From positions 2,838,917 through 2,902,916 of the forward strand of contig NC_080735.1 of the NCBI RefSeq assembly GCF_019097595.1: a stretch of 64,000 nt of DNA. Direction: 5' to 3'. This DNA is from Hemibagrus wyckioides. Taxonomy: Eukaryota; Chordata; Actinopteri; Siluriformes; Bagridae. The notes beneath the pieces were generated by a model that was not told where the DNA came from, ran no database searches, and worked only from the letters and a program-made list of their open reading frames with translations. The position numbers and the translations under genes are program-made. This document shows, in pieces, positions 35,440-44,279 of this stretch (position 1 is its first letter; every line of letters starts with the position of its first letter).

Positions 35440-36120
35440 CATTAAAACGTGATCAGTCCACGAGGCCGCGTGATGGGGAACATAATTAGGGCCTCATTGT
35501 AAAGAAATAAGGCGAGCGCGCGCGCGTTGATTCTGCTATAACACACCGCTGGGTGAAATCTTTATTGTGGAGAAGCTCCATCACTTCATTCTTTCCTCAT
35601 TAGTACTCCATCAGCGCGCTGTTTAAGAGCTATAGAGGATACACACACACACACACACACACACAGGCGCGGCGGGGGTAAATTAGTGCACCGGGGGCTG
35701 CGTACTTATCTCGCGCGCACGCGACATCTTCGAGAGGCGGAGGCCGCGCGCGCGTACGCGCACACACACACACGCGCGCGCGCGCGCGCTCAAGATAATT
35801 TATAGGTTTTAATTAGCGCCCATTCGGCCCGATCTGCTCGGCGCTGTTCGCGTGAAAAAAGGCGAATATAACGGCGGTGGCAGGTCGCTTTATCACGCGC
35901 CACGAGCTCAATAAAAAGCTCGTGAAGGCACCGGAGTTGCCGTTTACTCCAACACACAAAAAGGGGGGGAGAAAAAATGGCTTTATTGACGACTCCTGGT
36001 TAATCCACATACAACCCCCCCCTCCAAAAAGCTCTGCACGTGATGACTGCAAATAGCGATGATGATAAATGAAGGCCATCCGTACCCTCATCCTCATCAT
36101 CATTTGCGCGTGCTATTATT
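35440..36120. promoter_or_regulatory. Candidate upstream regulatory island of eng1
   Basis: Two repeat-poor segments flank (CA)n at 35640-35665 and CG/CA-rich simple DNA at 35745-35790. The first (35440-35640) includes GGGCCTCATTGTAAAG, CTTTATTGTGGAGAAGC and TTCCTCATTAGTACTCC. The second (35790-36110) includes AATTTATAGGTTTTAATTAG and GGTCGCTTTATCACGCGCCA. They are relatively GC-rich, carry TAAT cores and CpGs, and sit 1.4-2.1 kb upstream of the gene. Regulatory function is an inference. Confidence 0.4.
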
Positions 36121-36904
36121 GAATGCAGCTCGCGCCCGTCCAAATGCCCAAATATCCGAGTGCTTTCTGCAAAAAGAAAGAAAGGAAGAAATCGAAAATG
36201 CTTCTTTCTGCTTTTTTTTTAAAATATAAATTGTATCAGGGTCTGAGATGCTTTAGAACTCCATTAATGCGTGGAGCATGCAGGATTATGTGCATCACGC
36301 GCAGGTATGTGCGCATTGTGGGTAGGATTAGCCTGTGTATAATGTTCTGCAGATTGTGTTTGCATGCTCGCGCAAATACAATCCTGAGGTGTTGTTGTTG
36401 TTGTTGTTTTTCCTTAAAAAATATTATTAGCTTAAATAACTTCCAGGTTCTCAGTTTCAGCCGAAAGATTCTTTCAGGTTGCTTTGAAGTGTTTTTGCTA
36501 ATCACGAGGCCAAGAAATGAATTCATTATTACAGCTCAGAAAAAAAGTGATGACATAACAGACAGTTCATTCGCCCACAATAACACACACACACACACGC
36601 ACGCATGCACGCACGCACGCGCTGTATCCTCATAGTTTTATTGAATTAATAAAAATAATTCCAATCGAAAAAAATGATTAATTGAATGATTCAGAATAAT
36701 GAGAATTGAAGTAGTAAGTAAGTAGGTCTTTATCACACTGTGTATTGTCGTTAATAAAAAAAATTGTTTAGATAATGAGGAGAGACGATTTCGAAATTTT
36801 ATTCGATTTTAATTCGACTATCAAGTCTAAAAAAATAGAAAAATAAAAACAAAATATAATCAAACATTTATTATTTTAAAATAATTGACATTATTAATCT
36901 TGTA

Positions 36905-36908
<4 letters not shown>

Positions 36909-36992
<84 letters not shown>
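36909..36992. repeat. (AT)n microsatellite
   Basis: About 42 AT dinucleotides, the longest of the five long AT tracts. Confidence 0.95.
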
Positions 36993-36998
<6 letters not shown>

Positions 36999-37536
36999 GA
37001 CTAAATACTAATTTCAGTCTAGAAATAAATTTTCATTTCTTTTCTCTCCTTTTCTTATTACTCGATTTTATTTTCTTGCATACATTTTAGCTGTGTTCTA
37101 AAAAGAATTTTTAAAAAATAAACAACAAAATAATACTAAATAAATAAATATGTCAAACAAGCATCCAGAATCTTGCAATGATTTTTTTTATTTATTGCAA
37201 CGAAAAAAGAAACGAGAAATGAATCGACAGAGATTTTCTGTGACTTCGCAAAGAAAATGATTACCTGTTAAAAAGAAATTTCAGAAATCACTGACTCTTA
37301 ACATTAAACAAGATGATGAGGGAAAACTGTGTCATGTACGACTGCACACGCACTGCACACGTGCGCATCTAAAGCTATAAACACTAAAATACATTCTCAA
37401 TAACGGGCTCGTGACGATGAAGCGTAGAGGTGGCGTCTAAAAATGTCGCACGAGCGCCTACCGACGGGTCTGGGGGCACGCGCACGAGCTACAAGAGAAA
37501 TAAGACGAGGACGCGAAACAATCATTAAAAATGAAG

Positions 37537-37537
37537 C

Positions 37538-37585
<48 letters not shown>

Positions 37586-37732
37586 TACAGTATATACAGT
37601 ATGTATGTAGGAGTGTATGCATTTTTAGTCTGTGCTTATGTGTGTACACTGTATATGTTTTTTTATTTTTTATTTTGTATTTATGTGTTTATTCTTTCCT
37701 TTCCTCTTTTCTTTTAAAAGTGCGTTGTTGCC

Positions 37733-37785
<53 letters not shown>
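37537..37785. repeat. Two (AAT)n microsatellites in direct orientation
   Basis: About 16 AAT units at 37537-37584 and 17 at 37735-37785, separated by 150 bp of unique T-rich DNA. Confidence 0.95.
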
Positions 37786-37786
<1 letters not shown>

Positions 37787-37839
37787 AAAAGAAAAGGTAG
37801 AAATCTTCATTGACCGCAGATCCGGAGTTTTGACCCTGC

Positions 37840-38115
37840 ACCTCTGTCGCCATCTTGTGGACGGATTGTTGAATTAGCGACCTGTACTGACGTCATAGTG
37901 CACGAGAAGCCAATCACTTTCAGCTAATGTCTGTGTGCAAAGTTTTTTTTTTTCATTATTATTATTTAAATGCTTAAAATAAATAATCCAAGCGAAATTT
38001 TGTGCATTTTCTATGCACCACGAATATCCCCTCATGATATATTACATAATTTCCAAGTTATAGTTTTTAGCCCTGAAAGCCCTGAAATGCGTAGTCTATC
38101 CAATAGGATGCGTGA
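37840..38115. promoter_or_regulatory. Promoter-like cluster (CTCF/YY1-like, CRE, CCAAT)
   Basis: TCGCCATCTTGTGG (37847-37860) reads CCACAAGATGGCGA on the minus strand, close to both the CTCF core and the YY1 consensus. A full CRE TGACGTCA follows at 37888-37895, then GCCAATCAC near 37910 and TCCAATAGGATG at 38099-38110. The combination resembles a vertebrate promoter or insulator. No open frame attached to it is recognised. Confidence 0.35.
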
Positions 38116-38459
38116 AATTATATCACGTGTTTGTTTGTTTTTTGACACCCCCCCCCCGCGCTAATTTGCTTAATTGGAGGTGTAAGGTGCAGTAGCAGTA
38201 AACAGTAGAATGTCTTTCGATTTTAGAAATGGAGCGCTAAAGTGATGAGAGAGGAAATAAAGGGAAATAGAAAGCGTCTATGAATTTTGTTGAGTTTTTC
38301 TTGCTTCTTGTTATTAGTATTTCATTCCTCGATAGTAAACTCAGATGAGGGTTAAACTACTTTACATGCAACTGTAAACATATAAATATTTGTTTATCTG
38401 TCACATTTCATGTTTTTAGCGGATATAAATCCCATTGTTTGCTGAAAAGAAAGTCGAAT

Positions 38460-38575
38460 GGTCGTCAAAAAAAAAAGGTAAGTCACGTGACTGGCTTTGA
38501 CTTGATCTTGACATGGCCGCCGTGCAGAATGGCGACCCGTGCTTTTCAGGGGCAATGTGGCGCTTAGTATATTGT
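38460..38575 (+). promoter_or_regulatory. Possible transcription start region with short ATG frame
   Basis: The palindrome GTCACGTGAC (E-box/USF type, about 38482-38491) is followed 20 bp later by ACATGGCCGCCGTGCAG. From that ATG the frame reads MAAVQNGDPCFSGAMW and stops within about 23 codons. GGCCGCC next to an ATG resembles a YY1-type element at vertebrate first exons. It could be a small first exon of an unseen gene or chance. No good splice donor is evident; GTATAT near 38567 is weak. Confidence 0.25.
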
Positions 38576-39043
38576 AAATTATAATTTTGGAAGATTTGTA
38601 CTTTATTCAGCTGAAAATGTTAGACAAACTTGCTCAGTTCAATTTACACTTGAGGGAAAACTCCCATTATTTTATCTTTGTTTTGGACTGTTAGTACTCT
38701 TACCTTCCAAATACCATATTTCATTCGCCTCCCTCGTAAGAAAAAACAAAACTTAAAGTTCAAGTCTTTAAATTGAGTTTAGCGAGCTTTATTTTGTCAT
38801 GTTATAGTCAAACTTACTAGTTAAGTTCTGTAAATTAGCTTGATAAACGAGCTACTTCATGTTTTGTTTGTTTTTGCTAGTGTGGAAGAAATAATATTTG
38901 AATGAAGCTAAATTCTCTGGAGGTTTGTCAGAGCTAGCATAACATTTCCATAAAGAACTAGCAAGTCATGAAGAGTCAGTTACACATACTTTTTACTCTG
39001 AAAGCTTGAGCAGGTTAAATGCAGATACTTAGAAAAGTTAACA
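38576..39043. other. Intergenic DNA, nothing recognised
   Basis: Unique AT-rich DNA between the promoter-like cluster and a transposon remnant. I see no gene, RNA or repeat. Confidence 0.6.
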
Positions 39044-39550
39044 TACACTATATTGCCAAAAGTTTTGGGACATATTGAATTCAGGGGTTGGGTTTGACCC
39101 CTTAGTTCCAGTGAAAGGAACTCTAAATGCTTCAGCTTCATACTAAGACATTTTGGACAATTTCATGCTCTTTGTGGGAACAGTTTGGGGATGACCCCTT
39201 CCTGTTCCAACATGACTGCACACCAGTGACCAAAGCAAGGTCCATAAAGACATGGATGAGTGAGGTGTGGAGGAACTTGACTGGAGTCCTGACCTCAACC
39301 CGATAGAACATATTTGGGATGAATTAGAGTGGAGACTGTGAGCCAGACCTTCTCGTCTAACATCAGTGCCTGACCTCACAAATGTGCTTCTTCTAGAGGA
39401 ATGGTCAAAAATTCCCATATACACACTCCTAGACCTTGTCGAAAGCCTTCCCTGAAGAAACTGTTATAGCTGCAAAGGGCGGGACAACTCTATATTACAT
39501 TCATGTGCATGTAAAGGCAGACGTCCCAAAACCTTTGGCAATATAGTGTA
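39044..39550 (+). mobile_element. Internally deleted Tc1-like transposon with intact ends
   Basis: The left end TACACTATATTGCCAAAAGT and the right end ACCTTTGGCAATATAGTGTA are inverted repeats, each bounded by the TA target dinucleotide typical of Tc1/mariner. The 507-bp inside retains only the 3' part of a transposase on the plus strand. Decayed phrases read LFQHDC, then WSPDLNPIEHIWDELEW-like sequence containing the last DDE glutamate region, with stops and frameshifts. It is non-autonomous and could only have moved with help from a related transposase. Confidence 0.85.
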
Positions 39551-40458
39551 TATATTCAATATATTCAAAGTATATTGTGGCCTCCATATTTTTTTTTACT
39601 GTGCTTGGTGTGAATGTGTGTAATTGTTCTATAAGAGTTTTTAGGTTGAGCTCAAGGGTCTCCTCATTTTTGGTCTCCACGTGACTGCATTTTTCTGGAA
39701 CATTCCCAGGAAGTCAGAATGAATGTATACGAGTCATGTACTGATATTGACACCAAAATTATTTAAAGAAAAAAATGAATGACTCATCCTGTACTTATGC
39801 AATTTCCATCCAATCAGATTTCCTCTGGAACACACTTGTCCCGCCCCTTTAAACAAACTGGGTGGAACAAATTGATCTACACTAGCAGCAAGTAACATCA
39901 AAGATGGGTTGTTCATGTAGTTCTCGCTCTGACATGGTGATTAACCAAACCATTTACTGAGTGTTGAAGGGGATAGAAGATTGGTGTTTGTATATACATC
40001 TTCATTTTGCCTCAGACGTGTACGTGGGATGATTGCAGGATGTACAGACTGTGATGGTGTATTGCGAAGGTAAATGTGAAGTTTAGTCACAGGTGAAGCG
40101 AAGGTTTACAGGGTTTTATGCAGTTCGCTTTGCAAATGATGTTTCATAAAAATTTACAACCCATAGTACAGCCTGTTTAGGAAGTAAGGAACTATCCAAG
40201 GATCTCATAGTGGAAAGTCTGGGAAAAAAACAGTAAACTGGAATGAATGGTATTCTGCAATGACATCCATGTACCAGTAGATGGCGGTATATTTCTATGC
40301 TTTGGATCCACATTGGCACTCCCAAGTCAAACATTTCACTAATTTTATAAAGAAACTTGTTTGGTATTCTGTAGAAATGGAAAGGAAGGTGTTTAATAAA
40401 AGTAGAAATTGACGAAGGTTAAAAAAATGTAAGTATCTTTGTCTACCTCATTCCATAC
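39551..40458. other. Intergenic DNA, one CTCF-like motif
   Basis: Unique DNA between two Tc1-type elements. Apart from the motif at 40274-40287 I recognise nothing. Short frames on the minus strand show no known domains. Confidence 0.6.
40274..40287 (+). promoter_or_regulatory. CTCF-like core motif
   Basis: CCAGTAGATGGCGG fits the vertebrate CTCF core (CCASYAGRKGGCRS) at every position. Binding in vivo cannot be told from sequence. Confidence 0.45.
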
Positions 40459-41510
40459 CAATCAGGCATAACATTATGACCACCTGTCTAATATTGTGTT
40501 GGTAATATTATTTTGCTGCCAAAACAGCCCTGACCCATCGAGGCATGGACTCCACTAGATCTCTGCAGGTGTGCTGTGGGATCTGGCACCTAGATGTTAG
40601 CAGCAAATCCTTTAAGTCCTTTAATTTGCATGGTGAGGCCTCCATGGATCGGACTTGTTTGTCCAGCACATCCCACAGATGCTCATTTGAATTGTGATCT
40701 GAGGAATTTGGAGGCCAAGTCAACACCTCAAACTGGTTGTTGTGCTCATCAAACCATTCCTGAACCATTTTTGCTTTGTGGCACGGCATATTATCCTGCT
40801 GAAAGAGGCCACAGCCATCAGGGAATACCGTTTCCATGAAAGGGTGTACATGTTCTGCAACAATGCTTAGGTAGGTGGTACGTGTCAAAGTAACATCCAC
40901 ATGGATGGCAGGACCCAAGGTTTCCCAGCAGAAAATTGCCCAAAGCATGACACTGCCTCTGCCGGCTCGCCTTCTTCCCATAGTGCATCCTGGTGCCATG
41001 TGTTCTCCTGGTAAGTAAAGCACACACACCTGGCCATCCACGTGATGTAAAAGAACACGTGATTCATCAGACCAGTCCACCTTCTTCTTTTGCTCCATGG
41101 TCCAGTTCTGATGCTCACATGCCCATTGTTGGCGTTTTCAGTGGTGCACAGGGTCAGCTTGGGCACCCTGACTGGTCTGCAGCTACATAACAAAGCGTGA
41201 TGCACTGTGTATTCTGACACCTTTCTATCAGAACCAGCATTAACTTCTTCAGCAATTTGAGCAACAGTAGCTCGTCTGTTGGATCGGATCACACGGTCCA
41301 GCTTTCACTCCCCACATGCATCAATGAGCTTTGGTGGCCCATGACCCTGTCCTTACACTTGTCCATTTTTCCTGCTTCTAACACATCAACTTTGAGAACA
41401 AAATGTTCATTTGCTGCCTAATATATCCGACTCACTAACAGGTGCCATGATGAGGAGATCATCAGTCTTATTCACTTCACCTCTCAGTGATCAGAATGTT
41501 ATACCTGATC
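40459..41510 (-). mobile_element. Tc1-like transposon, nearly full length, inactivated
   Basis: The ends ATCAGGCATAACATTATGAC (from 40461) and, inverted, TCAGAATGTTATACCTGAT (to about 41509) are terminal inverted repeats. At about 1.05 kb the element is close to the shorter Tc1-type elements of fish. The transposase lies on the minus strand and is broken. Confidence 0.9.
40508..41430 (-). pseudogene. Broken Tc1-type transposase
   Basis: DDE transposase of the IS630-Tc1-mariner superfamily. The N-terminal frame reads IRSNRRATVAQIAEEVNAGS (helix-turn-helix region). Then a single-base loss near 41150 shifts the frame, and the rest continues as TMEQKKKVDWSDESRVLLH, LFQQDNMPCHKAK and NEHLWDVLDKQVRSMEA. 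The catalytic residues can be placed at WSDE, QQDN and NEHLWD. The usual SPDLNPIEHLWD is degraded to SSDHNSNEHLWD. An in-frame stop precedes the N-terminal block near 41310. It ends RAVLAAK, as in related transposases. Confidence 0.88.
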
Positions 41511-43457
41511 CAGAGGAGGGTAAATCCAGCTCTTACAAAATAAGCTTCCTTAGAGTCAAACACAAACCATGTCAAATTTTACAGAAATCTTGCAGTTCAA
41601 TGATGGGCTTCTTTCATTTGTATTAGATGGGTGTTATTTGTAGTTTTTTGTGCTTTTATGAGAAAAATAAATGGTGGGACTGGGTGGGTGTGGCTCCACT
41701 GTGACGCTCCAGATATTTGAATAGAAAAGCATTTATTCATTTACCCTCTGCTTTTCTTGGTGGCAATAAGTTGACAAGTTCCGCTCAGGTCTCTCTATCC
41801 TTGCCCACAGAATTCCAGCTCCTGCTAGGTTGTTTGGATCTCCAGATGTGCCTAACCTGCCAGTCTGCCCCTGGGACCAGGTGGAAAGTACCTCCTACAG
41901 CTCCAACAGAAACACACCTTGTGGGACATCCTTGCTACCATACTAACTCTTGATCCAAAAGTTCCCTTATTACCCCTGCAGAGGACCATCATTTCCACCA
42001 CGAAACCTTATTCTTACGGTCATTACCCAAAGCTCAGGAGGATCAGTGAGGTTCTAGATGTAAATCTGCAAACTTTATCCACAAACTTCTTCAGCACCAC
42101 AGACCAGTGCAGTGTCTTAGACCTGGCATCCCTTTGCTCACCAGAATGGATAATTCTCTTGACCACCAGATGGCAGCAGACACAAATTTATGGTCAGGGT
42201 TTCATTTAGTCAAGCTCGAACCCGAGCATTTGCTTCCATCACTCATACTTTTAAAGATTAAAGCAATAAAAAAAACTCTCAAGGACAAAGATGATGAAAT
42301 CTCAGACGTGAAGATGAAATGGCTTGAAGTTCCAGGTGCAATTAAGCACCACCAGATCTTCAGCCCCTAAGAACCATGTAGAGATCATCAAGATATCTTA
42401 TCTCAATCTTGCTCTGGCTGCTGAGCACTAATCAGGTCCAGTCGAGGGTCAGTAACACTGGATTATCACTGACTGGAGTGAATAAAGGAAGTTGGAAGCA
42501 GGTGAGTAGGTGAAAATGGCTCGGTAGTTCTTCTTAAAATGTTACGTAAGGAATAAAACACTTAAGGTTATGCTGGCGTAGGAAAATTATCAGTGATAGA
42601 TGATGATGCCTGTGGCCTGAACACTGGTGTTAATCCTACTCGAGAATTACACTGCGCCATGGTAACAGTTACCTTCTCAACTAATGTGCACTTACCTCAC
42701 AGATAAGTTGTGTAATGATTTCGACATAAATCCTCAAAACCACATTCCACGTTGCTTGCGTAGCCCCATGTAAGAATTCCACACCAGTCTTTTTAAGCTC
42801 CGCCTCTTTTGAAACACCAGCTTCAGGAGTTCCAAAGAGTTCCAGAAGTCTCCGGCAAGGAATAACTGGTGTCACAGAATGAGAAGGAGCCATCTATCAT
42901 GGTGCGGTGTGGAGCTCAGTTAACATGATCTTCCCTCTGAGGGGACATGTAGCATCACATGCACACGTCCATGTGGTGGACACACGTTTTTCCTTCAGTC
43001 CATTTCAACAGAACTTGACCAGCTGCCATCATCCTGCTTTGTTACTAAATCAACCCGAATGTGCCACTGTAGGATTTTACATGGATTAGCATTAGTGGCT
43101 AGCTGACGCCGAGTGATGAAGCTGGCTAAATTCTTCTTATTTTTTTAAAGCGAACACGTTTAAAAGCATCACACTTACACGGATTAGCATTAGCAGCTAG
43201 CTGACGCAGAGTAATGAAGCTAGCCAAATTTTTATTGTTTTTTTTTTTTTTTTATATAGTGAACACGTTTAAAAGCGTCACATTGTGGTGTCATGTGATG
43301 ATGCTGAGTGAATATTCTGCAGGTTTTCTCGAGGCTTTGCAGCAGTGTCTGGTCTATGAAGTCTTTCTTTTTTCTTTTTTTTTGTGTAGGTCTTCCTTAG
43401 TGTTCAATTTTCTTTCTAAAAGTCTTAATTTTTTAGCCATTTATAGTTACATTGAAT
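41511..43457. other. Intergenic DNA, no gene recognised
   Basis: Largely unique sequence. A CTCF-like motif is at 42163-42176. The phrase ATTAGCATTAG(T/C)(G/A)GCTAGCTGACGC occurs twice (43084-43108 and 43181-43206), each followed by GAAGCTGGCTAAATT- or GAAGCTAGCCAAATT-type sequence and GCGAACACGTTTAAAAGC or a variant, so 43080-43290 is a diverged tandem duplication of about 97 bp. Open frames of 60-96 codons show no known domain. Confidence 0.6.
42163..42176 (+). promoter_or_regulatory. CTCF-like core motif
   Basis: CCACCAGATGGCAG fits the CTCF core consensus at every position, in the same orientation as the motif at 40274. Confidence 0.45.
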
Positions 43458-43458
43458 G

Positions 43459-43494
<36 letters not shown>

Positions 43495-43507
43495 TACATA
43501 TAAATAT

Positions 43508-43563
<56 letters not shown>

Positions 43564-43610
43564 TCCCTTCTTCCTTCCTTCCTTCCTTCCTTCCTTCCTT
43601 CCTGTGTAGC
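43458..43610. repeat. (TTTC)n and (TTCC)n microsatellite
   Basis: Two TTTC tracts separated by TTACATATAAATATTC, the second passing into CCTT units. The open frame over it is an artefact of the pyrimidine run. Confidence 0.95.
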
Positions 43611-43869
43611 TTTTTTTCTATATTCAGCCGTTCCACAGAATGAAGTCTAGTGTTCTTTACAAACCCGAGAGGGAAAGGAAATAAATTCAGTTCTTTTATC
43701 TCATCCTTTTGTCTCCTAACCTTATCTAATCACAACCTGACACCGCTGCTTTTTTCCCTCATGTTTTCACTCCCCCTCGTTAAACTAATCCTTTCTTTCC
43801 TTTTAGTTTCTCTTCTTTAACTCAGAGATGGAATGATGTATTGATGTATTTAAATATATACGCATCACA

Positions 43870-44110
43870 CATTTTTTTTTGGCTGTCATTTGCATTCAGA
43901 GAAGAAAAGAGCTCTTCTGGTCCTTCCCCCATGTGCAGTATAATCATTATGGCAGTTTAATAGCTCGGCGACGCTCCTGCCAGCCACCTCTGTTTCTATG
44001 GCAACCGCCGCCGAAAGCCACCAGCGTGAGGACGTGAGCCGTGCCACCCCGGACCTCTGAGCTTCCGCCCTGTTCTGTGGACGCAGGAACTTGGGCTGAT
44101 GACAGCTTTT
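43870..44110. promoter_or_regulatory. Candidate regulatory island with X-box-like motif
   Basis: Repeat-free, relatively GC-rich stretch directly before the large satellite. It includes GTATAATCATTATGGCAG and TTTAATAGCTCGGCGACGCT. GTTTCTATGGCAAC (43992-44005) matches the RFX X-box consensus GTNRCCNNRGYAAC at 12 of 14 positions, including the strong GGCAAC half. Function is inferred. Confidence 0.3.
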
Positions 44111-44279
44111 TAATATTGGAGACAAATCTGATCTCTGCATTTCATTCTCATCATTATTACTCTGTGTGTGTGTGTGTGTGTGTGCATGAGTAAATTCTTT
44201 TGTGAGCCTTGTTTGTCTTCTGCATGATGTTTCATTGACAAGGTTTTTGATTCATATGTGAGACACACATCCTGACCAT

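Larger units (their letters stand above)
36121..37839. other. AT-rich intergenic DNA upstream of eng1
   Basis: Holds a mixed CA/CG-type tract near 36582-36620, (AT)n at 36909-36992, and (AAT)n at 37537-37584 and 37735-37785. The segment 36230-36540 is unique. No coding exon is recognised in any frame. Confidence 0.65.

Noticed and set aside
36123..36635. Plus-strand frame of 170 codons upstream of eng1
   Set aside because: Its composition is irregular, it ends in a CA microsatellite translation and has no recognisable domain. The opposite strand has a comparable open frame.
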